Origin: Pseudomonadota bacterium
Lineage (GTDB): Bacteria; Pseudomonadota; Alphaproteobacteria; Acetobacterales; Acetobacteraceae
Length of the DNA: 12,787 nucleotides
Reading direction: 5' to 3'
Assembly: GCA_023390705.1 (NCBI GenBank)
Contig: JAEWCI010000510.1
Span: 1 to 12,787 of the forward strand
The position numbers were made by a program, and so were the translations under genes. Every line of letters starts with the position of its first letter. Positions within the stretch are counted from its first letter, which is position 1. Under the pieces are notes generated by a model. That model was not told the origin of the DNA. It saw only the letters and a program-made list of their open reading frames with translations, and searched no databases. Below, in pieces: positions 1-7,318 of the stretch.

Positions 1-467
1 GCGTTCTCCACCCTGTAGAAGCGGCCCTGGTGAGTCACGCCGGCTTCGGTGAACAGCCGGCGGATCAGCCCGATGCTTTCGGCGAAGCGCGGCGCCCGTT
101 CGGCCAGCGGCACGTTGAAGGCGGTGAACTCCGCCTGGCGATAGCCCAGGCCCACACCCAGCACGTAATTGCCGCCCGAAAGCAGGTCCAGCGTCGCCGC
201 TTCCTCGGCCACCAGAACCGGGCTCAGGAGAGGCAGGATGCGGATATTCGGTCCCACCATCATGCCCTCTGCCTCGCGCAGCAGCCAGGCGAGCAGCAGC
301 ATGGGCTGGGGCATCTGCACCGGGCCGATGATGTAATGGTCCGGGAACCAGAGCGAGGCGAAGCCCGATTGCCGCGCCACGCGCACCTGCTCCACCAGCT
401 CAGGCAGGCGGGCGGGCAGGGAATCGCCTTCGGGGAATTGCGTGTTCAGGAACAGGCCGAGCTTCAT
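1..467 (-). CDS. LLM-class (luciferase-like) flavin-dependent oxidoreductase, 3' part cut off by the window edge
   Basis: The first 155 codons of a minus-strand gene are visible; it starts at the ATG at 467 and stays open to the window edge. The start MKLGLFLNTQF is preceded by a GGAGGAGAGG ribosome binding site. Family-typical segments are the N-terminal beta strand, SLWFPDHYI near residues 38-46, GPNIRILPLLSP near 72-83, and DLLSGGNYVLGVGLGYRQAEF near 93-113, the usual bacterial-luciferase-like pattern. Such enzymes use reduced FMN (some use F420) to oxidise small organic substrates in the cytoplasm. Full-length relatives are about 300-350 residues, so roughly half is missing. It is divergent from the hydrolase at 619. 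The substrate cannot be predicted; family assignment is firm. Confidence 0.9.
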   Translation of the reverse strand, partial: MKLGLFLNTQFPEGDSLPARLPELVEQVRVARQSGFASLWFPDHYIIGPVQMPQPMLLLAWLLREAEGMMVGPNIRILPLLSPVLVAEEAATLDLLSGGNYVLGVGLGYRQAEFTAFNVPLAERAPRFAESIGLIRRLFTEAGVTHQGRFYRVEN

Positions 468-618
468 GATGCCTCTCCTCCGGCGGGTCGGGTGGGCATG
501 CTCGGAGCATGGGGCCGCGCTGTCCAGGGGCGCGGGTGGAACCGCGGTGGCGTGAAGGGGTTTGTCCTGCTGCGGCGCAGCATTCGGGTCTGCGCCAGCA
601 TTCCGGGGTGCAGCCGCA
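468..618. promoter_or_regulatory. Divergent intergenic region with palindromes
   Basis: These 151 bases separate two divergent genes and should hold both promoters. Visible elements are a 7+1+7 palindrome CATGCTC-G-GAGCATG at 497-511, 30 bases upstream of the oxidoreductase start, and a 6+1+6 palindrome GCTGCG-G-CGCAGC at 569-581. There is also an imperfect direct repeat, CAGCATTCGGGT at 578 and CAGCATTCCGGGG at 596, with a period of 18 bases. No convincing -35/-10 pair was found. An operator role is inferred from position and symmetry only. Confidence 0.4.
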
Positions 619-1578
619 ATGACCTTCCGTCTCTCCGCCCGCGGCGTCGGGTTGGCCCTGCTCGCCGCCGGTGCCACCGCCCTGACCGTCGCCGCCCAGG
701 CCCGCCGCGCAGAACGCGAGAACCCTGGCCGCGGCCACTTCCTGACGGTGGATGGCGTGCGGCTGCATGCCATGGAGATGGGGCATCGGGGTCCGCCCGT
801 GGTGCTGTTGCACGGCAATGGCGCGATGGTGGAGGAATGGCTGGCGAGCGGCCTGCCGCAATTGCTGGCGCGGCGGCACCGGGTGCTGATGCTCGACCGG
901 CCCGGCTTCGGCCATAGCGAAAGGCCGCGCGGCCGCGCTTGGACTGCCGCCGCCCAGGCCGCGGTACTGCGCCAGGCATGGGAAAGGCTGGGCTTCGAGC
1001 GGCCGATCCTGCTCGGCCATTCCTGGGGAACGCTGGTCGCGCTTTCGCTGGCGTTGCGCGACCCCGGCGCGGTCCGCGGCCTGGTGCTGCTGGCGGGCTA
1101 CTATTTCCCTTCGGTGCGGGCGGATGTCGCCATCTTCTCGCCGCCGGCCATCCCCCTGCTGGGTGATGTGCTGCGCTACACCCTGGCCCCGCCGCTTGGC
1201 CGGCTGATCGCGCCGAAGCTCATCAGCCGCATCTTCGCGCCGCTGCCGGTTCCGGCGCGCTTCAAGGCGGAATTCCCGCTGCCTCTGGCATTGCGACCCT
1301 CACAGATCCGCGCCAGCGCCGGGGACACGGCGCGGATGGTCCCGACTGCCGCCGCCCTGGCGCCACGCTATGGCCGGCTACGGCTGCCGGTAGCGATCAT
1401 TGCCGGTGAGGGCGACCGCATCGTCAAGGCACGGCAGGCCGAGCGGCTGCACGAGCTGCTGCCGCAGAGCCGGCTGGTGCTGCTGCCCGGGATCGGCCAC
1501 ATGCTGCATCATGCCGCGCCGGAAGCGGTGGCCGCCGTGGTGACGGAACTGGCCGGCACGGCAGCCCTGGCGGCCTGA
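619..1578 (+). CDS. Alpha/beta-fold hydrolase with N-terminal membrane anchor
   Basis: This 319-residue protein has a complete alpha/beta-hydrolase catalytic set. HGNG at 65-68 is the oxyanion-hole region, DRPGFGHS lies at 93-100, GHSWG at 133-137 carries nucleophile Ser135, Asp266 sits in IAGEGDRIV, and His294 in GIGH. Residues 9-26 are hydrophobic and follow an Arg-containing start, so they probably form an N-terminal membrane anchor or uncleaved signal. The ATG at 619 is preferred over a TTG at 562, because the extra 19 residues resemble no domain and precede the hydrophobic stretch. No strong Shine-Dalgarno sequence precedes the ATG, so the start is less certain than the family. Esterase, epoxide hydrolase or C-C hydrolase activity are all possible. 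It converges on the Bug-protein gene with a 13-base gap and no clear terminator. Confidence 0.9.
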   Translation: MTFRLSARGVGLALLAAGATALTVAAQARRAERENPGRGHFLTVDGVRLHAMEMGHRGPPVVLLHGNGAMVEEWLASGLPQLLARRHRVLMLDRPGFGHSERPRGRAWTAAAQAAVLRQAWERLGFERPILLGHSWGTLVALSLALRDPGAVRGLVLLAGYYFPSVRADVAIFSPPAIPLLGDVLRYTLAPPLGRLIAPKLISRIFAPLPVPARFKAEFPLPLALRPSQIRASAGDTARMVPTAAALAPRYGRLRLPVAIIAGEGDRIVKARQAERLHELLPQSRLVLLPGIGHMLHHAAPEAVAAVVTELAGTAALAA

Positions 1579-1591
1579 TCGCGCGCCGCGC

Positions 1592-2569
1592 CTATTGCGG
1601 TTTCAGCCCGGCGAGTTCCGCCGCCCGGCGGTAGCGTGCCAGTTCCTCCCGCAGATAGGCGGCGAGTCCGGCCGGGGAGGCTTCCTCGGGCGTGGCCGGC
1701 GCGGCGCCCATGCCATTCAGCCGCTGGCGGATACCCGAGTCCGCCAGCGCCGCCAGCAGCGCCCCGCGCAGCGCGCCAATAATGTCCTCGGGCGTTCGCG
1801 CGGGCGCGAGCAGGGAGGTGAAGCTGGTGGAGGTGAAGTCCGGCACGCCGCTTTCGATGAAGGTGGGAATATCCGGCAACTGCTCCGTCCGGCGTGCCGT
1901 CGCCACGGCGATGATGCGCGCCTTGCCCTCTCGGTGCAGCGGCAGGGCGGTGGTGAATTCCAGCAGCGAGGCATCAAAGGTGCCGGCGATGAGGTCCGAG
2001 ATCAGGGAGCCGCCGCCGCGATAGGGGACATGCAGCAGCCCCGCGCCGGTGGCGTGGTTCAGCAGTTCCAGCGCGAAATGCGCGGTGCTGCCCACCGCCG
2101 GGCTGGCGACCGTCACCTCGCCGGGATGCGCCTTGGAATGGGCCAGCAATTCCGGCCAGCTCCGCACCTGCAGCTTCGGCCCGAGCACCAGCACCACCGG
2201 CACGCGCGCCACCAGCCCGATCGGCGCGAAGTCGCGCAGCGTGTCATAGGGCAGCCGCGCCTGCAGCACCGGGTTGGCTGTCAGCGAGCCGCCGGAACCG
2301 GCGAGCAGCGTGTAGCCATCCGGCTGGGCACGGGCGGCGATCTCGGCACCCAGGCTGCCGCCGCCGCCGGCGCGGTTCTCGATGACGAAGGGGCGGCCCA
2401 GCCGCTCCGCCATGGGCTGGGTGACGAGGCGGGCGACCACATCCGTGTTCCCGCCGGCCGCGAAGGGCACGATCACGCGGATGGGCCTGTCCGGCCATTG
2501 CTGCGCCAGGGCGGGAAGGGGCAGCGCCGATGCGCCGAGCGCGGCGAGCAGGGTGCGGCGGGACAGCAT
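1592..2569 (-). CDS. Bug/TctC-family tripartite tricarboxylate transporter substrate-binding protein
   Basis: This 325-residue periplasmic binding protein starts at the ATG at 2569, behind a GGAGG site. The leader is MLSRRTLLAALGASALPLPA with probable cleavage after ALA; its SRRTLL segment suggests Tat export, which is common in this family. Hallmarks are WPDRPIRVIVPFAAGG just after cleavage, VENRAGGGGSLGAE, PDGYTLLAGSGG, HVPYRGGGSLISDLIAGTFD and DIPTFIESG. Family members bind organic acids or small aromatic acids in a cleft between two lobes. No TctA or TctB membrane subunits are present here; such orphan binding proteins are abundant in Acetobacteraceae and Burkholderiales. It lies 100 bases downstream of the molybdoenzyme gene on the same strand, so it may capture the substrate of that pathway. 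A longer open frame extends upstream to 2764 but lacks leader-like sequence. Confidence 0.93.
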   Translation of the reverse strand: MLSRRTLLAALGASALPLPALAQQWPDRPIRVIVPFAAGGNTDVVARLVTQPMAERLGRPFVIENRAGGGGSLGAEIAARAQPDGYTLLAGSGGSLTANPVLQARLPYDTLRDFAPIGLVARVPVVLVLGPKLQVRSWPELLAHSKAHPGEVTVASPAVGSTAHFALELLNHATGAGLLHVPYRGGGSLISDLIAGTFDASLLEFTTALPLHREGKARIIAVATARRTEQLPDIPTFIESGVPDFTSTSFTSLLAPARTPEDIIGALRGALLAALADSGIRQRLNGMGAAPATPEEASPAGLAAYLREELARYRRAAELAGLKPQ

Positions 2570-2669
2570 GGCGTGATCCTCCACGAAGCGGCTGGTTCGC
2601 CCGGCCGCGCTTGATTGCGGCGCTCGATTAGACGCGGTACGCAATGGGGCGGCAAGCCTCGCCCGCCGC

Positions 2670-4979
2670 CTATCGCGGCCGCATCGCACGCCAGACCCGT
2701 TCCGCCGTCGCCGGCATGTCGAGATGCCGCACGCCGAAGGGCGCCAGCGCGTCCAGCACGGCATGCATCACTGTCTGCGGTGCGCCGATGCAGCCGGCCT
2801 GCCCCGCGCCCTTCACCCCCAGCGGGTTGGCGCGCGTCGGAACCGGGCGCAGTTCCACCGGCAGCATCGGCAGGTCGGCGGCGCGCGGCAGGCAGTAATC
2901 CATCAGCGAACCGGCGAGCAATTGGCCGGAGGCGTGGTCATAGACCACTTCCTCCAGCAGCGCCTGGCCGATGCCCTGGGCCAGCCCACCCTGCACCTGG
3001 CCGATGGTGAGCATGGGGTTGATGACGCGGCCGTAGTCGTCCACGGCCAGGTAGCGGTCCAGCCTCACCTGGCCGGTCTCGCGGTCGATCTCCACCTCGG
3101 CCACGTGGCAGCCGCTGGGGAAGGTGAAGACGTCCAGCAGGTTCCAGACATCCTCGTCCAGGCCCGGGCTTTCGCCTGGCGGCAGATTGGCCGGGTCGCG
3201 CGCCGCGGTAGCGATCTCCGGCAGGCCGATGCCATGCGCCGTGCCGCGCAGGCAGAAACGGCCGGCGGCGAAGTCGAGCGACTGCGGCGTGGCCTGCAGC
3301 AATTGCGCGGCGATGCGACGGGCCTTGGCCAGCACCGCCTCCGCCGCCTTCACCAGCGCGGTGCCGCCCTGATGCATGCTGCGCGCGCCGCCATGGCCAT
3401 GACCATTCGCCACCAGCCTTGTATCGGCCTGGACGAAGCGAAACTGCTCGATCGGCAGGCCGAGTAATTCGGCGGCGATCTGCGGGAAGCTTGTTTCGTG
3501 GCCCTGGCCGTTGGACTGGGTGCCCAGCGTCAGGGTCACCATGCCGTCGGCTTCAAAGCGGATGGCGGCGCCCTCATTCGGCGCGCCGCGCGCGGTTTCC
3601 ATGAAGCAGGCAAGGCCGAAGCCGCGCAGGAAGCCGCGCGCTTCGGAAGCGGCGCGGCGGGCGGCGAAGCCGGGACGGTCCGCCAGGGCCAGGGCGCGGT
3701 CGAGATTGCCGGCGAAGTCGCCGGTATCCAGCACCATGCCGAGCGCACCGCGATGGGGAAAGCGGCGGATGAAATTGCGCCGGCGCAGCTCCTCCGGCGC
3801 CAGGCCAATCTGGCGGGCGGCGGCCTCGATCATCCGTTCGGTGATGTAGTTCGCTTCCGGCTTGCCGGCGCCGCGATAGGCATCCACCGGCGTGGTGTTG
3901 GTGAAGGCGCCTCGTACCTCCAGCGCGATGGCGGGGATGGCGTAGAGGCTGCCGAGCGCGGTGGAAAAGGAATTGGTCGGGCAGCCCGGCCCGTTGGGCG
4001 AGCAATAGGCGCCCATATCAGCCACCATGCGGACATCCAGCGCCAGGATGCGGCCCGCCGCGTCCAGCGCCATGCGGCAATCCGCGCGCATGTCGCGGGC
4101 ATGCACGGCACCGGGGAATTCCTCGCTGCCATCGCCTACCCAGCGCACGGATCGGCCCAGCCTTCGGGCGGCCCAGAGCACCAGGACATATTCGGGGAAG
4201 AGGAAATTCTTCAGCCCGAAACCGCCGCCGACATCCGGTGCCGCCACCTGCACACGCGCTTCCGGCAGGCGGAACACCGCCTCGGCCAACTGGCGGCGGA
4301 TGCCGTGCACCACCTGCGTCGTCGCTTCCAGCAGCAGCGTGCCGGTCGCGGCATCATGGCTGCCGATGGCGGCGCGCGGTTCGATCGGTGCGGCATGGAC
4401 GCGGTTGTTGTAGATCGGCAGTTCCACGACATGCGCAGCCTGCGCGAAGGCCATCGCCACTGCCGCCGGGTCACCCTTGCGGAACAGGAAGGCCCGGTTG
4501 CCCGGCGCCTGCGGCCAGAGCTGCGGCGCGCCGGGTGCGAGCGCCGTTGCAGCATCCACCAGCGCCGGCAGCGCCTCATACTCCACCGCGATGAGTTCCG
4601 CGGCATCGCGGGCGATGGCGGCGCTTTCGGCCACGACGCAGGCCACCGGCTCGCCGACATGGCGCACCCGCTCCACCGCCAGGACGTGGCGCGGCGGGAC
4701 AATGAGCGGGTCCTCCGTCGCCACCACGGCGGGGCAGGGCAGGGGGCCGATGCCGTCGGCCAGCACATCCGCGCCGGTCAGCACTGCCCTTACGCCGGGC
4801 AGGGCCAGCGCCGCCGCTGTCTCGATACCGCGGATCAGCGCATGGGCGTGCGGCGAGCGCAGCACATGCAGATGCAAGTGCCCCGCGGCGTCGGCATCGG
4901 CGACGTAGCGGCCGTGGCCGGTGAGGAAGCGGGCATCCTCAAGCCGGCGCAGCGATTGCCCGATCAACCCTTCCGGCAT
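2670..4979 (-). CDS. Xanthine dehydrogenase/CoxL-family molybdopterin-binding subunit with Gln at the catalytic Glu position
   Basis: This 769-residue protein starts at the ATG at 4979 (MPEGLIGQSLRRLEDARFLTG) behind GGGAG. Relatives hydroxylate aldehydes, purines, N-heterocycles or oxidise CO with a molybdenum-cytosine-dinucleotide cofactor. Visible features are the N-terminal RLEDARFLTGHGRYV fold, DVGGGFG at 249-255, AYRGAGK at 367-373 (like the AYRGAGR of form II CoxL-type enzymes, not the AYxCSFR of true CO dehydrogenase), GQGHETSF, a GARSMHQGG segment, and the C-terminal GRVINPMLTIGQVQGG. The motif normally read as GVKGxGExG is GVKGAGQAG here, so residue 727 (codon CAG at 2799-2801) is Gln instead of the catalytic Glu. 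No iron-sulfur or FAD subunit gene lies in the window; partners may be encoded elsewhere or be absent. It is followed by the Bug protein and preceded by the isomerase-like gene. Confidence 0.93.
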   Translation of the reverse strand: MPEGLIGQSLRRLEDARFLTGHGRYVADADAAGHLHLHVLRSPHAHALIRGIETAAALALPGVRAVLTGADVLADGIGPLPCPAVVATEDPLIVPPRHVLAVERVRHVGEPVACVVAESAAIARDAAELIAVEYEALPALVDAATALAPGAPQLWPQAPGNRAFLFRKGDPAAVAMAFAQAAHVVELPIYNNRVHAAPIEPRAAIGSHDAATGTLLLEATTQVVHGIRRQLAEAVFRLPEARVQVAAPDVGGGFGLKNFLFPEYVLVLWAARRLGRSVRWVGDGSEEFPGAVHARDMRADCRMALDAAGRILALDVRMVADMGAYCSPNGPGCPTNSFSTALGSLYAIPAIALEVRGAFTNTTPVDAYRGAGKPEANYITERMIEAAARQIGLAPEELRRRNFIRRFPHRGALGMVLDTGDFAGNLDRALALADRPGFAARRAASEARGFLRGFGLACFMETARGAPNEGAAIRFEADGMVTLTLGTQSNGQGHETSFPQIAAELLGLPIEQFRFVQADTRLVANGHGHGGARSMHQGGTALVKAAEAVLAKARRIAAQLLQATPQSLDFAAGRFCLRGTAHGIGLPEIATAARDPANLPPGESPGLDEDVWNLLDVFTFPSGCHVAEVEIDRETGQVRLDRYLAVDDYGRVINPMLTIGQVQGGLAQGIGQALLEEVVYDHASGQLLAGSLMDYCLPRAADLPMLPVELRPVPTRANPLGVKGAGQAGCIGAPQTVMHAVLDALAPFGVRHLDMPATAERVWRAMRPR

Positions 4980-4997
4980 GGCGTACTCCCGTTGCGG

Positions 4998-5017
4998 TGG
5001 CCGGCGAAGTCCGGCCA
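4998..5017. repeat. Short inverted repeat (hairpin) between isomerase-like and molybdoenzyme genes
   Basis: Perfect 7-base arms TGGCCGG and CCGGCCA flank a 6-base loop, ending 18 bases upstream of the molybdoenzyme ATG. Read on the minus strand it would form a stem-loop in the leader of that gene, just before its ribosome binding site. There is no T-run, so a rho-independent terminator is unlikely. Confidence 0.5.
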
Positions 5018-5059
5018 TTCCTACCAGGCCATGGCCACGCCTTCTCGAAGGGACCTGGG

Positions 5060-5106
5060 ATGCGCGGGTCGCCCCCGGTCAAGCCCGAAAGCAGGCGCCC
5101 GCGCAT
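5060..5106. repeat. REP-like long inverted repeat
   Basis: Arms ATGCGCGGG (5060-5068) and CCCGCGCAT (5098-5106) are perfect complements. The pairing continues inward with CGCC/GGCG (5070-5073 and 5094-5097) after one unpaired T, giving 13 pairs around a loop of about 20 bases containing GGTCAAGCCCGAAAG. The shape and wording resemble short palindromic repeats scattered between genes in alphaproteobacteria, but only one copy is in this window, so repeat status is inferred. It could alternatively stabilise the upstream mRNA or separate expression of the two gene blocks. Confidence 0.5.
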
Positions 5107-5143
5107 GGCGATGCCGGGGCTGACCCCTGGGGACCGAGGCCCC

Positions 5144-5755
5144 TCAGGCGTGCCCGCGTTCCAGGTGGCGCTCGACGAATTCCAGCCGGTCCTGGCCCCA
5201 ATAGATTTCGTCGCCGATGACATAGCTCGGCGCGCCGAAGACGCCGCGGGCAAGGGCCGCCTGGGTGTCTGCGGCGCGGCGTTCCTGCCAGCGCGGCTCG
5301 GCGCCCAGCGCCTGCACCCGCGCCGCGTCCAGCCCGCATTCGGCGATCAGCCGCGCCAGGGTGGCGGGGTCGCCGGGGTCCTGCTCCTCCTGCCACAGCG
5401 CCTTGAGGATGCGGTGCGCCAGCCGGATGGCCGGGGCATCGCCCATCGTCTCGCGCACCGCGATCACGCAGCCGGCGCCGGCTGCCTCGTTGTGCGGGAA
5501 ATGCTTCGGCTGGATCTGGATGGGGATGCCGAGGCGGTCGCGCCAACGCCGCAGCTCCTGCAACCGGTAGGCCTGGCGCTGCGGGCTGCGCTTCGGCAGC
5601 GGCAGCCCGCCGGAACCGGCGAAGATGGTGCCGAAATCCACCGGGAAGATGCGCAGGGACGCACCGTGCTTAGCCGCCATCGCCTCGATCCGCCCGGCGC
5701 CCAGATGCGTCCAGGGCGAATTGAGGGAGGCGTAGTAGTCGATGTGCAGAGCCAT
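5144..5755 (-). CDS. 2-hydroxychromene-2-carboxylate isomerase-like protein (DsbA fold, kappa-GST-like)
   Basis: This 203-residue protein belongs to the thioredoxin-fold family that includes NahD-type isomerases and kappa-class glutathione transferases. The N-terminal strand runs into SLNSPWTHLG, with Ser13-Pro14 in place of the CxxC of true DsbA, which points to glutathione chemistry rather than disulfide exchange. The C-terminal family signature is present near residues 169-195, as GVFGAPSYVIGDEIYWGQDR followed by LEFVERH. Known relatives isomerise 2-hydroxychromene-2-carboxylate during naphthalene breakdown. Many homologues sit in other aromatic or organic-acid pathways, so the exact substrate is open. 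The start at 5755 lies 9 bases after the CoA-transferase B stop, and its AGGAAGG ribosome binding site overlaps that stop codon, which implies translational coupling. Confidence 0.9.
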   Translation of the reverse strand: MALHIDYYASLNSPWTHLGAGRIEAMAAKHGASLRIFPVDFGTIFAGSGGLPLPKRSPQRQAYRLQELRRWRDRLGIPIQIQPKHFPHNEAAGAGCVIAVRETMGDAPAIRLAHRILKALWQEEQDPGDPATLARLIAECGLDAARVQALGAEPRWQERRAADTQAALARGVFGAPSYVIGDEIYWGQDRLEFVERHLERGHA

Positions 5756-5764
5756 GGCGCCTTC

Positions 5765-6415
5765 CTAGCGGAACAGCGGCGCGCCGGTGGCGGCGGCCGC
5801 TTCCTCGAGGCTGATGCCCGGCGCCAGGTCCTTCACCTGGAAACCTTCGCCGGTGGGCGCGAAGAGCCCGTAATTGGTCGCCACCAGCGTCACCACGCCG
5901 CGCGCCGTCACCGGCAGGGTGCAGTCGGCGATCAGCCGTGGTGCGCCTTCGCGGGTGGTGTGCTCCAGGATGATGAAGACCCGCTTGGCACAGGCCGCCA
6001 GGTCCATGGCGCCGCCGATGCCACCGCCCTTCTGGCCCTTCAGCTTCCAATTGGCGAAGTCGCCGCGGGCCGAGACCTCGTAGGCGCCCATCACCGTCAC
6101 GTCGATCCGCCCGCTGCGGATGATGCCGAAGCTGTCGGCATGGTGGACGATGGCGGTGCCCGGCTTCACCGAGACATGCTGGCCGCCGGCATTGACCAGG
6201 TGCATGTCCTCCTGCCCAGGCGGCAGCACCGGGCCATAGGCGATGACGCCGTTCTCCGAATGGTAGGTGACCTCGCGCTCTCCGATATCGGTGTTGGAGC
6301 AGAGGGTCGGGATGCCGACGCCGAGATTGACCAGCCAGCCATCCTGGAATTCCCGGGCCAGCCGGTCGGCCATCTCCTGGCGGGACCAGCCCTTCTTCGC
6401 CTTGCTCTCGCTCAT
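5765..6415 (-). CDS. 3-oxoacid CoA-transferase family, subunit B
   Basis: This 216-residue beta subunit of a class I CoA-transferase carries the family catalytic motif SENG at 53-56, where Glu54 is the residue expected to form the CoA thioester. Other landmarks are NLGVGIPTLCSN near 30-41, VNAGGQHVSVKPG, and the Gly-rich KGQKGGGIGGAMDLA that closes the active site. Family members move CoA from succinyl- or acetyl-CoA to a 3-oxoacid such as acetoacetate or 3-oxoadipate in the cytoplasm; the sequence alone does not separate Sco, Ato and PcaIJ types. Its ATG overlaps the stop of subunit A (ATGA at 6412-6415), so the two subunits should be made in a coupled 1:1 manner. The isomerase-like gene follows 9 bases downstream. 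Confidence 0.94.
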   Translation of the reverse strand: MSESKAKKGWSRQEMADRLAREFQDGWLVNLGVGIPTLCSNTDIGEREVTYHSENGVIAYGPVLPPGQEDMHLVNAGGQHVSVKPGTAIVHHADSFGIIRSGRIDVTVMGAYEVSARGDFANWKLKGQKGGGIGGAMDLAACAKRVFIILEHTTREGAPRLIADCTLPVTARGVVTLVATNYGLFAPTGEGFQVKDLAPGISLEEAAAATGAPLFR

Positions 6416-7152
6416 CGCGCGCGTTCCTCCCGTCGGGCGGGCCAGATACCTTCGGGGGCGGGCGGGATGCTCACCAGCCGGTGGACGAAGATGCTGGGCG
6501 TGTGGATCTGGTCGGGGTCCATGTCACCCGCCGGCAGGATCGGTTCCTCCACCTCGGCAATGGTGATGCGCGCCGCCATGGCCATGATGGGGTTGAAGTT
6601 CCGCTGCGCGAGGCGGAATTGCAGGTTGCCCAGCGCATCCGCCCGCCAGGCCCGGACGAAGGCGTAGTCCACCGGCAGGGCGTGTTCCAGCAGATATTCG
6701 CGGCCGTTGAACACCCGCGTCTCGCGGCCTTCGGCCAGTTCCGTGCCCACCCCGGCCGGGGTGTAGAAGGCCGGGATGCCGCAGCCCGCGGCGCGCAGCC
6801 TTTCGGCGAGCGTTCCCTGCGGCACCAGCTCGGCCTCCACCTCGCCGGCCTCGTAGTATTTCGTGAAGGGCAGCACGTCGGTCGGGCGGGTGGCGGCGGT
6901 GAAGGCGCAGATCACCTTGCGCACCTGGCCGTTCTCCACCAGCAGGGCGATATCCGGCTTGCGCGGCTTCTGGGCGCCGCCGGTGGTGTTGCCGATCAGC
7001 GTGAGCTGCTTCGCGCCCTGCTCCGCCAGCGCCTTGATGAGGTTGAACGGCACCCCCGGCATGGCGAAGCCGCCGAAGGCGATGACCGACCCGTCCGGCA
7101 CATCCGCCACCGCCTCCGCGAAGCCGGGGACGAGTTTCGTTCGCTGTCCCAT
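6412..7152 (-). CDS. 3-oxoacid CoA-transferase family, subunit A
   Basis: This alpha subunit partners the gene just downstream. The chosen start at 7152 gives MGQRTKLVPGF and 246 residues; an in-frame ATG at 7173 would add seven residues (MREGRTR) and has its own AGGTGA eight bases upstream, so either start is possible. Features are GGFAMPGVPFNLIKAL at 27-42, matching the Gly-rich CoA-binding opening of the family, then LTLIGNTTGGA, GTLAERLRAAGCGIPAFYTPAGVGTEL (the ERLRA-GIPAFYT segment is diagnostic) and NFNPIMAMAA near the C terminus. It is the first gene of the likely operon CoA-transferase A, B, isomerase-like protein. The divergent gene at 7319 encodes an acyl-CoA-dehydrogenase-fold flavoenzyme. 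Confidence 0.94.
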   Translation of the reverse strand: MGQRTKLVPGFAEAVADVPDGSVIAFGGFAMPGVPFNLIKALAEQGAKQLTLIGNTTGGAQKPRKPDIALLVENGQVRKVICAFTAATRPTDVLPFTKYYEAGEVEAELVPQGTLAERLRAAGCGIPAFYTPAGVGTELAEGRETRVFNGREYLLEHALPVDYAFVRAWRADALGNLQFRLAQRNFNPIMAMAARITIAEVEEPILPAGDMDPDQIHTPSIFVHRLVSIPPAPEGIWPARREERAR

Positions 7153-7318
7153 CCTGGTCCGTCCCTCCCGCATTGCTGACGTCACCTTAAGCCGAGCCGG
7201 CCGCTTCCGGTAAGCCCTGGCGGCACTCCCAGGCGCGGAAGGGCTTGAGCCGTGCCCCGACGCTTGCAACCATCGCCCCATAACAGCGCCGGCGTCCAGC
7301 CGGCCGGAGGAAGGTCCA
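7153..7318. promoter_or_regulatory. Divergent control region between CoA-transferase operon and flavoenzyme gene
   Basis: About 165 bases must carry promoters for both directions. TGACGTCA, an 8-base palindrome, lies at 7177-7184, close to the CoA-transferase start. Further in, AAGCCCT (7212-7218) pairs with AGGGCTT (7240-7246), and CTTCCG (7204-7209) pairs with CGGAAG (7236-7241). The two pairings compete for the same downstream bases, so they are alternatives. No well-spaced sigma-70 hexamers were found. Regulatory function is inferred from location. Confidence 0.35.
7306..7314 (+). promoter_or_regulatory. Ribosome binding site that fixes a UUG start
   Basis: GGAGGAAGG ends four bases before the TTG at 7319; its GGAGG core is eight bases away. 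The first in-frame ATG lies more than 100 codons inside the conserved domain, so TTG is the supported start. Confidence 0.75.

Noticed and set aside
2645..2669. GGCGG/CCGCC stem after the molybdoenzyme stop as a terminator
   Set aside because: Only five base pairs, with no T-run downstream; too weak in DNA of this GC content.
3861..3881. Carbon monoxide dehydrogenase (form I CoxL) as identity of the molybdoenzyme
   Set aside because: The active-site loop reads AYRGAGK rather than AYxCSFR, and CoxS and CoxM are absent.
3498..5123. 541-codon open frame on the + strand, opposite the molybdoenzyme gene
   Set aside because: It is the antisense shadow of a clearly conserved gene; its translation is rich in Arg, His, Gly and Gln without any recognisable domain, as expected in GC-rich DNA.
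4997..6667. 556-codon open frame on the + strand across the isomerase and CoA-transferase genes
   Set aside because: It spans several well-supported minus-strand genes and their junctions and resembles no protein family.
7264..7284. TTGCAA and CATAAC as a sigma-70 promoter for the flavoenzyme gene
   Set aside because: The spacing between the hexamers is only 9 bases, far from the required 16-18.
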